From Fuerstiella marisgermanici (lineage in GTDB: Bacteria > Planctomycetota > Planctomycetia > Planctomycetales > Planctomycetaceae): a stretch of DNA of 64,000 nt. The DNA lies in the NCBI RefSeq assembly GCF_001983935.1, contig NZ_CP017641.1, forward strand, positions 6,109,001-6,173,000, in the 5' to 3' direction. The notes under the pieces were generated by a model. It worked only from the letters and a program-made list of their open reading frames with translations, was not told the DNA's origin and did not search any database. A program made the translations under genes and the position numbers. Each line of letters starts with the position of its first letter. Position 1 is the stretch's first letter. This document shows positions 28,241 to 36,513 of this stretch, piece after piece.

Positions 28241-29466
28241 TGAACCCAACAAAAATGCAAGCATCGCCGAGGTTGAGGTTTCCAGAGTTTGCAGGCCACT
28301 GGCAAACTCTAACTCTGCGAGATCACGGTATTTCAGTAATTGATGGTGACCGAGGTAAAAACTACCCCAACGGCGATGATTTTTCCGCAAACGGCTACTG
28401 CCTGTTCCTCAACGCGAAAAATGTGGCGTCCTCAGGATTCGTGTTCAGCGATGTCTCGTTCATTTCTGAGGAAAAGGACCGCCAGTTAAGTAAAGGGAAA
28501 CTCGAAGCTGAGGACGTTGTTTTGACGACCAGAGGTACCGTGGGGAATATCGCCTTCTTTGGTCGCGATATTCCGTATCGACAGATGCGGATAAACTCAG
28601 GAATGGTCCTCCTCCGTTGCAGTGACAAGAAGATTTCGCCGCAGTTTCTTTACTCTGCTTTCTTTGCTCCGCCTTTAGATGGCGATGTTAAAAGAACCGC
28701 ATTCGGGAGCGCCCAGCCACAGCTTACGGTCAAAGGGATCTACGCTCTCAAATTCGGCGCACCAGCAATCCCTGAGCAACAAAAGATTGGGGATTTCTTG
28801 ACGGCGGTGGATGGGCGGATTCAGCAACTGAGCCAAAAGAAAGCCCCGCTTCAGGACTACAAGAAGGGCGTGATGCAACAGCTCTTCACCCAAGCCCTCC
28901 GCTTCAAAGACGACCACGGCAACGACTTCCCCGATTGGGAAGAGAAGACGGTCGATGATGTCGCAGACTGTTTGGACAATCTCCGCCGGCCCGTGAACAG
29001 TGCTGATCGCGAAAAGATGAAGGGCGAAATTCCGTATTACGGAGCAAATGGAATTCAGGGTTACGTAAACGATTTTCTATTCGACGACGATCTCACACTG
29101 TTGGCTGAAGACGGGGGAAACTTTGATGATTTTGCACCCCGTCCAATTGCTCAGCGGGTCTGCGGTAAAGCCTGGGTCAACAACCACGCCCACATCCTCC
29201 GCGCAAAGGCGACGCTAATGACGCCGGACTTCCTGTTTTATTGCCTCGTCCACAAGGACATCCGGCGATACATCAATGGCTCATCCCGGGCAAAACTCAA
29301 CAAGGGAGACATGCTGACGATCAAAGTGGCAGCGCCGTCGGTAGCCGAACAAACCAAGATCGCGAACTTCCTCACGGCGTTGGACCGTAAGATCGAAAGC
29401 GTGTCGCAGCAGATCACCCACACCCAAACCTTCAAACGCGGCCTGCTGCAGCAGATGTTCGTCTGA
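28240..29466 (+). CDS. hsdS: type I restriction-modification specificity subunit
   Basis: DNA-recognition subunit, 408 residues. Two target-recognition domains (about 12-180 and 225-375) each end with a conserved helix: FLTAVDGRIQQLSQKKAPLQ then KGVMQQLF, and FLTALDRKIESVSQQ then RGLLQQMF. The repeated spacing determines a bipartite target, which cannot be read from sequence. Its ATG overlaps the hsdM stop by one base. Confidence 0.93.
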   Translation: MNPTKMQASPRLRFPEFAGHWQTLTLRDHGISVIDGDRGKNYPNGDDFSANGYCLFLNAKNVASSGFVFSDVSFISEEKDRQLSKGKLEAEDVVLTTRGTVGNIAFFGRDIPYRQMRINSGMVLLRCSDKKISPQFLYSAFFAPPLDGDVKRTAFGSAQPQLTVKGIYALKFGAPAIPEQQKIGDFLTAVDGRIQQLSQKKAPLQDYKKGVMQQLFTQALRFKDDHGNDFPDWEEKTVDDVADCLDNLRRPVNSADREKMKGEIPYYGANGIQGYVNDFLFDDDLTLLAEDGGNFDDFAPRPIAQRVCGKAWVNNHAHILRAKATLMTPDFLFYCLVHKDIRRYINGSSRAKLNKGDMLTIKVAAPSVAEQTKIANFLTALDRKIESVSQQITHTQTFKRGLLQQMFV

Positions 29467-29526
29467 ACGTGCACGGCCCGTAACGCATCCACCGCGTTCA
29501 CGCCCCAACGGGGCAACCCAACGCAG

Positions 29527-30057
29527 CCCAGGGCAACGCCCCGGGTTTCCATGCCGTACCAAACCAGAGCCCTGAAAGGGCGATCGAATTCCGTTTGATC
29601 GCCCCTGCAGGGCTCTAAATGTTTCGAATCTGCAAACCCAGGGCGATGCCCTGGGCTACGTTGGGCCGCACCGTTGGTGCTGGGTTTTTTGCGGGCGTTG
29701 CAAACCCAGGGCGATGCCCTGGGTTTCCATGCCGTACCAAACCAGAGCCCTGAAAGGGCGACCGAATTCCGTTAGATCGCCCCTGCAGGGCTCGAAATGT
29801 TTCGAATCCGCAAACCCAGGGCGATGCCCTGGGCTACGTTGGGCCGCACCGTTGGTGCTGGGTTTTTGGGGTGTTGCGATCCCACGGCGATGCCGTGGGT
29901 TACGTTGGGCCGCACCGTTGGTGCTTGGTTTTTGCGGGCGTTGCAATCCCACGGCGTTCGCGGTGGTCGCGAATTTATTCGCGGCATGACGCCCCAAAGG
30001 GGCAACCTAACGTAGCCCAGGGCATCGCCCTGGGTTACGATCCCCGAACCAACACGT
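29527..30057. repeat. array of hairpin-forming REP-like repeats
   Basis: At least six palindromes of the form CCCAGGGC-GAT-GCCCTGGG and variants lie at 29527-29545, 29637-29655, 29705-29723, 29815-29833, 29881-29899 and, inverted, 30016-30034. One copy (29881) has CCCACGGC-GAT-GCCGTGGG, with both arms changed so pairing is kept. Smaller palindromes GCCCT-GAA-AGGGC and CACC-GTT-GGTG alternate with them. No open frame here looks like a gene. Similar palindromes follow the transposase gene at 30585-30603. Confidence 0.85.
29546..29901. repeat. tandem duplication of a 178-bp repeat unit (two copies)
   Basis: The units starting at 29546 and 29724 are near identical (differences such as GATCGAATT/GACCGAATT and GTTTGATC/GTTAGATC). 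The first unit ends at 29723 directly against the second. The second diverges after about 29873, where its last hairpin becomes the CCCACGGC version. Confidence 0.85.
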
Positions 30058-30562
30058 AGCCCTGAAAGGGCGACCTAACTCCAAACGCCGCCATGCCACA
30101 ATCTCTGGCCAATCTGTACATTCACCTGATCTTCTCAACGAAAGATCGCTTCCCGTTTCTAACCGACGACGTTCGCCCCGATCTGCACGCCTACATGGCC
30201 ACCGTTTTGGCCAATCTGAATTCCCCCGCCATGCTGATTAACTCGGTACAAGACCATGTGCACATTCTTTTCACAATGAGTCGCACGGTCACGCTGGCTC
30301 AGGTTGTGGAAGACGTAAAGAAGTCGTCTTCAAAATGGATTAAGACGCAGTCACCCCAGTTGGCCGCTTTTGCGTGGCAGGCGGGATACGGTGGGTTTTC
30401 TGTCAGCGAATCCAACGTGCCGAAGGTTGAGAGCTACATCCGTCGACAGGAAGAGCATCATCGTGTGAAATCATTTCAGGAAGAATACCAAGCGTTTTTG
30501 ATGAAGCACAACATTCAATACGATGAACGCTATGTGTGGGATTAGGTCGCCCTTTCAGGGCT
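30058..30562 (+). mobile_element. REP-associated / IS200-like transposase element with inverted flanks
   Basis: A 21-base sequence at 30058-30078 (core GCCCTGAAAGGGCGACCTAA) is repeated exactly in inverted orientation at 30542-30562, where it includes the transposase stop codon. The 505-bp unit holds only the transposase gene. Related repeats continue on both sides, as in REP/RAYT units. It lies between hsdS and hsdR. Confidence 0.75.
30093..30545 (+). CDS. HUH-type transposase, IS200 / REP-associated (Y1_Tnp)
   Basis: Single-strand DNA transposase, 150 residues. The HUH metal motif is HVH in VQDHVHILF (about 59-61) and the nucleophile tyrosine is in ESYIRRQEEHH (about 127). The end FQEEYQAFLMKHNIQYDERY is typical for stand-alone Y1 transposases of this size. 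These enzymes cut and move DNA via hairpins such as those in the flanking repeats. The gene appears intact and sits in the same direction as the hsd genes. Whether it is a RAYT domesticated for REP maintenance or a mobile IS200-like element cannot be decided from one copy. Confidence 0.85.
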   Translation: MPQSLANLYIHLIFSTKDRFPFLTDDVRPDLHAYMATVLANLNSPAMLINSVQDHVHILFTMSRTVTLAQVVEDVKKSSSKWIKTQSPQLAAFAWQAGYGGFSVSESNVPKVESYIRRQEEHHRVKSFQEEYQAFLMKHNIQYDERYVWD

Positions 30563-30721
30563 TCTCGTTTTTCGCCATTGCAAACGCGGGGCGATGCCCC
30601 GGGCTACGTTGGGCCGTCCCTTTGGGACTGAACGCTCGTAACGTTGCTCCATCCAGCGTTGTTCCATTCAGCGTTGGGGCGTCCCGTTGGGGCTGAGCAT
30701 CCACTAAACAATCCGCAAGAC

Positions 30722-33586
30722 ATGTCGTTACAGATGACTCAGTCCGAACAAATTCTTGAAGACAACCTTGTCGCTCAGCTGATCGCTGCGGGCTACGACA
30801 AGGTTGCCGTCACGGATGAAGCGTCCATGCTGGCCAACCTGAAGACGCAGGTGCAGCTGTTCAACGATGTGACTCTGACGGACGCCGAATTCACCAGGGT
30901 GCTGCATCACCTGAACCGAAAGTCCGGAGTCTTCAACAAGGCGGGCATTCTTCGCGACCGGATGAAGCTGACCAAAGACGACGGCGACACCGTTTACCTG
31001 GAATTCTTCGATTCCACCAATCCGCTCCGCAATCGCTTTCAGGTGACTCAGCAGGTCACCATGGAAGGCAGCTACAAAAACCGCTACGACGTCACCATTC
31101 TGATCAACGGCCTGCCTCTGGTGCAGATCGAACTCAAACGACGCGGGCTGGAAATGAAGGAAGCCTTCAACCAGATTCAGCGTTACCAGAAACACACCTT
31201 CTGGAGCGGTCACGGGCTGTTTCACTTTGTCCAGCTGTTTGTGATCAGCAACGGAGTGAATACCAAGTACTACGCGAACGCTCGCAAGCAGTCTTTCAAG
31301 CAGACGTTCTACTGGGCCGCCAAAGACAACACCACCATTCGCGAACTGACGCCGTTTGCGGACGCGTTTCTGAACCGGCAACACATTGGCACGATGATCG
31401 GCAAGTACATCGTGCTGAACCAGACCGACAAGATTCTGATGGTGCTGCGGCCGTACCAATACTACGCCACCGAAGCCATTGTCGATCGCGTCCAAAACCC
31501 ACCAGAAGCCGACGCAAACGGGTACATCTGGCACACCACCGGTTCGGGTAAGACTCTGACATCGTTCAAGGCGGCTCAGATCATGACCGGCCTGCCTGAC
31601 GTTCACAAAGTCGTCTTCTGCGTCGACCGCAAGGATCTGGACTACCAGACCATCCGGGAATTCAACGGCTTCAGCAAAGGCAGCGTCGACAGCACCAACA
31701 ACACAAAGACGCTGGTCAGCCAGTTTGCTGACGTGGATACCAAGCTGATTGTGACAACTCTGCAGAAGCTGAACACCGCCATCAGCAAACCGGCCTATCT
31801 GCAGCAGATGAGCCGCCTGCAGGACGAGCGGATTATCTTCATCTTTGACGAATGCCATCGCAGCCAGTTCGGGGACACTCATCAACGCATCTGTGCGTTC
31901 TTTCGCAATCACCAGATGTTCGGCTTCACCGGAACACCGATCTTTGCAGACAACGCGGTCGCCAAAGACGGAAAGAAACACACCACCAAACATCTGTTCC
32001 ACCAGCAACTGCATTCCTACGTGATCACCGATGCGATCAAAGACGAAAACGTGCTGAAGTTCGCGGTGGAATACGTCGGCAAGTACAAGCAGAAAGACGG
32101 CAACCCCACAAAGCTGGACATCAAAGTCGAAGACATCGACACCAAAGAAGTGCTGGAATCGCTGGACCGGCTGGAAAAGATCGCCGACTACATCATCGAC
32201 CGCCATGCTGTGAAGACTCGCAACAAAGAATTCACCGCGATGATGTGCGTGAGTTCTGTGGACGTGCTGATCAAATACTACGAACTGTTCGCCCGGAAAA
32301 AGGCCGAAGGCAAACACAAACTGAAGGTGGCCACGATCTTCAGCTATACGTCCAACGAAGAAGACCCCGATGCCGACGGCAATCTGGACGGCGATGCCGA
32401 AATCGTCGGCGGGGAAGGCGGCAACCCGCACACTCGAGACAAGCTGGACGGCTTCATCGCCGATTACAACGCGATGTTCGGCACCAACTTTTCCACAAAG
32501 GACACGCAGTCGTTCTACAACTACTATCAGGACCTGGCCAAAAAGGTCAAAGACAGGAAGGTCGATGTTCTGCTCGTGGTGAACATGTTTCTGACGGGCT
32601 TCGACAGCAAGCCGCTGAACACGCTGTACGTGGACAAGAACCTGAAATATCACGGGCTGATTCAGGCGTATTCCCGGACCAATCGCATTCTGAATGAAGT
32701 CAAGAGTCAGGGGAACATCGTGGTGTTCCGCAACCTGAAGAAAGCCACGGACGATGCCATCGCGCTGTTTAGTAACAAGCAGGCCAAAGAAGACATCTTT
32801 GTTCCGCCCTACGAAGACTATGTGAAGAAATTCAACGAAGCGGTGGTGGAACTTTTGGCTCTCACGCCAACCGTGGACAGCGTCAAAGATTTGCCGGACG
32901 AAGAAGCGGAACTGAAGTTCGTGAAGATCTTCCGCGAACTGATGCGACTGCGGAACATTCTGGAATCGTTCTCGGAATTCACCGACGAAGATCTGGCTTT
33001 GACGGCTCAGCGTTTTGCCGACTATCGCAGTGCCTATCTGGACCTGTACGACAAGGTGAAGACGGACACTCAGAAGGAAAAGGCGTCGATTCTGGATGAC
33101 GTCGACTTCGAACTGGAACTGATTCACCGCGACATCATCAACGTGCAGTACATCCTGACCTTGCTGGCTCAGTTGTACGACGCCGACGAACCGGAACAGC
33201 AGAAACTGCGATCGCTGATTCTGGACACCGTCGCGGGCGACATCGAACTGCGAACCAAGCGCGAACTGATCGAAAAGTTCATCGACAGCACAATGCCGGA
33301 CATCACCAACGCGGCCGAGATTCCAGACTGCTTCGAGGACTTCTGGGAACAGGAACGGCAATCGGCCTTTGACCGGCTATGCAAAGAAGAGCAACTGGAC
33401 GCGGACAAGCTGAAAAAGGTGATCGACCGCTACGTCTACACCGGCCAGGAACCACTACCCGACCCGGACATCGTCGACCTGATCATCCGCCCATTGAAGC
33501 TGGCAGAACGTGGCCCGACTCGAAGGCGCGTGCTGGACCGCATCATGGATTTCGTGGCAACGTTCATTCGCGGGATCGTGGCGTGA
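30722..33586 (+). CDS. hsdR: type I restriction-modification system endonuclease/translocase subunit
   Basis: Motor and nuclease subunit, 954 residues from the ATG at 30722; an ATG at 30734 is equally possible, and a longer frame from 30644 runs through repeat DNA. The nuclease domain shows YDVTILINGLPLVQIELKRRG (PD-ExK core, about 120-140). The helicase domains show Walker A TTGSGKT (near 285), DECHRS, and the SF2 motif GFTGTP. The C-terminal helical region is full length. With hsdM and hsdS it would form the restriction complex, if HsdM is made. Confidence 0.93.
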   Translation: MSLQMTQSEQILEDNLVAQLIAAGYDKVAVTDEASMLANLKTQVQLFNDVTLTDAEFTRVLHHLNRKSGVFNKAGILRDRMKLTKDDGDTVYLEFFDSTNPLRNRFQVTQQVTMEGSYKNRYDVTILINGLPLVQIELKRRGLEMKEAFNQIQRYQKHTFWSGHGLFHFVQLFVISNGVNTKYYANARKQSFKQTFYWAAKDNTTIRELTPFADAFLNRQHIGTMIGKYIVLNQTDKILMVLRPYQYYATEAIVDRVQNPPEADANGYIWHTTGSGKTLTSFKAAQIMTGLPDVHKVVFCVDRKDLDYQTIREFNGFSKGSVDSTNNTKTLVSQFADVDTKLIVTTLQKLNTAISKPAYLQQMSRLQDERIIFIFDECHRSQFGDTHQRICAFFRNHQMFGFTGTPIFADNAVAKDGKKHTTKHLFHQQLHSYVITDAIKDENVLKFAVEYVGKYKQKDGNPTKLDIKVEDIDTKEVLESLDRLEKIADYIIDRHAVKTRNKEFTAMMCVSSVDVLIKYYELFARKKAEGKHKLKVATIFSYTSNEEDPDADGNLDGDAEIVGGEGGNPHTRDKLDGFIADYNAMFGTNFSTKDTQSFYNYYQDLAKKVKDRKVDVLLVVNMFLTGFDSKPLNTLYVDKNLKYHGLIQAYSRTNRILNEVKSQGNIVVFRNLKKATDDAIALFSNKQAKEDIFVPPYEDYVKKFNEAVVELLALTPTVDSVKDLPDEEAELKFVKIFRELMRLRNILESFSEFTDEDLALTAQRFADYRSAYLDLYDKVKTDTQKEKASILDDVDFELELIHRDIINVQYILTLLAQLYDADEPEQQKLRSLILDTVAGDIELRTKRELIEKFIDSTMPDITNAAEIPDCFEDFWEQERQSAFDRLCKEEQLDADKLKKVIDRYVYTGQEPLPDPDIVDLIIRPLKLAERGPTRRRVLDRIMDFVATFIRGIVA

Positions 33587-33639
33587 ATTTGAAAGAACAT
33601 CCGGTTCGTGGTCAGTACGATCTCGACGCGGCTACTGGC

Positions 33640-34135
33640 TGGCTTGATCACCGACGGGAATCGCGGTCTCCTGACCGTATGCCGATCACCAGGACTCGGC
33701 ACCATAAAGGCTATGAAATGTAAGACGTTCCGATCAGGGACATTCGGACATATCTGGAAGACGCAATTCAGGAAGCACTTCCAGCGGGCAAGCGCAGTCT
33801 TCCAGCGGATCTGCCGAACATCACACGGTTTTCGACATCCAACAACAACCTGGACAAACCGCTCAAAAAGATCATCGAAGCGGCTTGAGGTTCCGTGGGC
33901 AAAGCTGTTTCAGAACCTGCGGCCATCGTGTGAACCCCAGTGGCTCAAGGAAGTTGCACGGACAGATCTGGTGGCAAGTTGGGTCAGCCACAGCGTCAAG
34001 GTTCAGCGACAAAACTACGTTCAGCACACCAATAACGACATCGAAGCATTCAACGCCATGGCGACTTCGAAAAGTGGCAACACAGGTGGCAACTTCAAAA
34101 CCGCAGAAAACGCTGGAAGGCAGTATTCTTGCTAG
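33640..34135 (+). pseudogene. decayed tyrosine recombinase/integrase (C-terminal half)
   Basis: Translation in one frame gives RMPITRTRHHKGYEM, a TAA at 33721-33723, then DVPIRDIRTYLEDAIQEAL and LDKPLKKIIEAA before a TGA at 33886. A second frame continues with VPWAKLFQNLRPSCEPQ and WVSHSVKVQRQNYVQHTNND. Together these match the catalytic half of planctomycete phage-type integrases, with the motif arginine (LFQNLR), histidine (SHS) and nucleophile tyrosine (NYVQ). At least one stop and one frameshift break it, and the N-terminal half is missing. It lies 18 bp from a tRNA 3' end, a usual integration site. Confidence 0.75.
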
Positions 34136-34153
34136 TCAAACGCTGGCGAAGAG

Positions 34154-34227
34154 TACCCCGAGCAGGACTCGAACCTGCAACCTGCCGCTTAGAAGGCGGC
34201 TGCTCTATCCAGTTGAGCTATCGGGGC
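34154..34227 (-). tRNA. tRNA-Arg (anticodon TCT)
   Basis: Cloverleaf of 74 bases read on the minus strand. The acceptor arm is GCCCCGA with TCGGGGT (one G-U pair), the anticodon loop CTTCTAA with TCT at 34191-34193, and the T arm GCAGG-TTCGAGT-CCTGC. No CCA is encoded. Its 3' end faces the integrase remnant. Confidence 0.95.
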
Positions 34228-34359
34228 ATTGAGTGTTGACGACGCGGGCCATCGTGGCCGGCAGCGTGTGAGTTTAGCAGACGTTCGCTTTTGAACAGAC
34301 ACAACAGGCCGATTCTGGTTCCGATTGTTGACAGATTCCGGAGGGCAGGGCACCCGCGA

Positions 34360-34713
34360 TTACCCCTTGACTTTGTACCCTATTTTCTGAAGCTCCGCGC
34401 GCACGGCTTCCAGCTGATTGCCCTGAATTTCAATATGTTCATCGTGCAGGCTTCCTCCGGCACCGCACTTGCTCTTCAGCGTTGCCAGCAGCGATGGCAA
34501 GTCGTTACCAACGGCTGGCAGGTCGCGAATCACGGTGACCGTTTTTCCTCGCTTGCGTTTTTCGATTGCCAGACGAGCCGTTTGTTTGTCGGGAGCGATC
34601 CGAAACGGGGCTTCGGGAGGCGGTGGCGGGCAGGTGCAGTTTTCTTCGAGTTCATCGCAAACGTCGCAGTGCGGCGGGCGGTCGAAGGGAGTGCCAGCGA
34701 ATAGTCGCGTCAT
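34360..34713 (-). CDS. SUI1/eIF1-family translation factor (YciH-like)
   Basis: A 117-residue protein. A short N-terminal cysteine cluster (PPHCDVCDELEENCTCPPP) looks like a small zinc-binding motif and is followed by a proline run. The SUI1 domain (about 45-117) has KRKRGKTVTVIRDL, LKSKCGAGGSLHDEHIEIQG and a final GYKVKG. Bacterial YciH modulates start-site selection on the 30S subunit. The start overlaps the Nudix stop (ATGA), so the pair is co-translated. Confidence 0.9.
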   Translation of the reverse strand: MTRLFAGTPFDRPPHCDVCDELEENCTCPPPPPEAPFRIAPDKQTARLAIEKRKRGKTVTVIRDLPAVGNDLPSLLATLKSKCGAGGSLHDEHIEIQGNQLEAVRAELQKIGYKVKG

Positions 34714-35219
34714 GGATGAGTCCTCAGATACGCGGCAAACAACAATCGGAAAGCGGGCGAAAATTCGTCCGGGGCCGCTTCAACGCGAGCCCGCGCTTCC
34801 TCCAATGTGACCCACTTTATGTCGGCAATTTCTGAGGAATCGACCGCGATATCCGCATCAGAACGGGCCTCGTACAACTCAGTGAATTCGTTGGAGGTTG
34901 CCGCACAGGCGTCGAACTTCGCAACGTGCGCAAGCGATGCCGAGACGCCCAGTTCTTCAAGCAGCTCGCGTTCTGCGGCGGTCGAGTACGATTCGCCGGC
35001 GGACACATGGCCCGATGCCGATGACGTCCAGACGGAAGGAAACTCTTCCTTTGTGGCCGTTCGCAGATGGATCAGAATTCGCCCGTCAGTGCGAAACAGA
35101 AAGATGTGAACGGCTCGATGTCGCAGTCCCTGGCGATGCACTTCACTGCGCGACATACGTTCGATGGGGACATCGAATTCGTCGACAACATCGAAAAATT
35201 CTTCCGTAGCGGCGGCCAT
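34710..35219 (-). CDS. Nudix hydrolase (YfcD / IPP-isomerase-like)
   Basis: From the ATG at 35219 the protein is 169 residues. The complete Nudix box GHVSAGESYSTAAERELLEE-LGV (split here) matches G-x5-E-x7-REUXEE-x-GU. The start EEFFDVVDEFDVPIERMSRS and the segment HRQGLRHRAVHIFLF are shared by YfcD-like hydrolases and isopentenyl diphosphate isomerases. The isomerase catalytic cysteine and glutamate set is not clear, so a hydrolase acting on an unknown nucleotide or diphosphate is preferred. First gene of a two-gene operon with the SUI1 gene. Confidence 0.88.
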   Translation of the reverse strand: MAAATEEFFDVVDEFDVPIERMSRSEVHRQGLRHRAVHIFLFRTDGRILIHLRTATKEEFPSVWTSSASGHVSAGESYSTAAERELLEELGVSASLAHVAKFDACAATSNEFTELYEARSDADIAVDSSEIADIKWVTLEEARARVEAAPDEFSPAFRLLFAAYLRTHP

Positions 35220-35365
35220 AGTTTGGTTTTCCGAGCGAATCCGGTCGGTGGTGACGTTTGATGTGTGTGAGAAGCCGGGCTGCGAGGAAAGCGGCCCGTC
35301 AGACCTGAGTAGCAGACAGATTTGCAACGCCTTACGTGATTCCGTGGCCTAAAAGGGGCCGCGCG

Positions 35366-35394
35366 TTGAGAATTGCGGGAATATCGGGTAAAAT
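35366..35394 (+). promoter_or_regulatory. sigma-70-like promoter of the LRR gene
   Basis: TTGAGA (35366-35371), a 17-base spacer and TAAAAT (35389-35394), placed 43 bases before the ATG at 35437. It is close to the sigma-70 consensus and the best promoter seen in the window. Confidence 0.6.
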
Positions 35395-35436
35395 AGCGTT
35401 TTTCGAGCGATTTTGAGCAAAATTGAGGTCTGAGAA

Positions 35437-36351
35437 ATGGGCGACGAAGCTGCAGTTAGTGCCTCGAAGGCGGACATTGCCAAGTCAGCACTCAAAGACA
35501 CGGGAGGCTCACTGGGCACCGGTCTAGGCGGGCGGATCACCAAGCTCACCTTTACAGGGGCCAAATTCGGCGACCCGGAAATGGAGCACGTTCCCGCTCT
35601 GGAAGACCTGCGGGAAGTTAACCTGAACGGCACCAAAGTTACAGACGTCGGGCTCGCTCAGCTCAAAAAAGTCAAGAACCTCAAGCACCTCACCCTGACC
35701 GGCACCATGGTGACCGACAGTGGCCTGGCTCACTTGAAAACGTTGACCGGACTGCAGGTGCTGGTCCTTTCGAAGGGCAAAGTCACGGACACGGGCCTGG
35801 CTCATCTGAAAAAGCTGACCGGGCTGCAGGAACTGTATCTCGCCAACACCAGCGTCTCAGACAAGGGCCTGGAACACCTCGCCGCACTGACTCAACTAAC
35901 CGCGATTGGTTTAAGCGGCACCGAAATCACAGATGCGGGATTGGCTCACCTGAAGAAGCTGAAAAAGCTGGAAGTGCTGCTTCTGCGTGACAATGCCAAC
36001 ATCACGGACGAAGGGCTGAAACAGCTGAAGGGGCTGAAAAATCTTTGCCGTCTCTGGCTGCGAGGAACCGGCGTCACCGACGATGGGCTGGTCTATCTTG
36101 AAAAGATGCCCGATCTGCAGTGGTTGGAACTGAACGAAACCGCCGTGACCGACAAAGGCCTGGCTCACCTGGTTCCGCTGGTTGAACTGGAAACACTCAG
36201 CCTGCGAAATTGCGACATCACCGACAAGGGAATCCCGAAGCTGAAGAAGCTGAAGCACCTCGGCACACTTTGTCTGGCAGAAACAAAAGTCACGCCCGAC
36301 GGACTGCGAAGTTTGAAGAACGCGTTGCCTCGCTGCCGCGCGGAAATCTGA
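35437..36351 (+). CDS. leucine-rich repeat protein
   Basis: 304 residues with no signal peptide, made almost entirely of about eleven repeats of 23-25 residues (pattern LxxLxxLxxLxLxxTxVTDxGLAHL) from residue 40 on. The repeats form the RI-like/F-box-like type with the VTDxGL turn, as in the many planctomycete LRR proteins. An N-terminal stretch of about 35 residues is non-repetitive. GAGG lies upstream of the ATG and a good promoter is present. It probably binds another protein; the partner cannot be guessed. Confidence 0.9.
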   Translation: MGDEAAVSASKADIAKSALKDTGGSLGTGLGGRITKLTFTGAKFGDPEMEHVPALEDLREVNLNGTKVTDVGLAQLKKVKNLKHLTLTGTMVTDSGLAHLKTLTGLQVLVLSKGKVTDTGLAHLKKLTGLQELYLANTSVSDKGLEHLAALTQLTAIGLSGTEITDAGLAHLKKLKKLEVLLLRDNANITDEGLKQLKGLKNLCRLWLRGTGVTDDGLVYLEKMPDLQWLELNETAVTDKGLAHLVPLVELETLSLRNCDITDKGIPKLKKLKHLGTLCLAETKVTPDGLRSLKNALPRCRAEI

Positions 36352-36513
36352 TAACGTCGAAGACGTCGAGCGTCAGCCGCAAAGCTGGTGCTGTGTCAGC
36401 ATTTCACGTTGGTTCGACCGCAGGGTTTAGCTCTGACGGTGACCGAACTTCCTGCAACGAGCAACCGCCGTTCCGGCAATGGCGTGATGTGGTGTGCTCA
36501 ATCCGGCCTGCGT

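Noticed and set aside
29527-30057. Possible CRISPR array
   Set aside because: Repeats are palindromic, of unequal spacing and partly tandem, with no unique spacers and no cas genes; they fit REP-like elements.
30728-33361. Open frame of 877 codons on the minus strand
   Set aside because: It lies fully antisense to hsdR, whose domains are unmistakable. Its translation is low in complexity and matches no known pattern; long antisense frames are common in biased-codon genes.
33593-33640. Extension of the integrase pseudogene up to the hsdR stop
   Set aside because: The frame is open but the residues show no integrase similarity that I can support.
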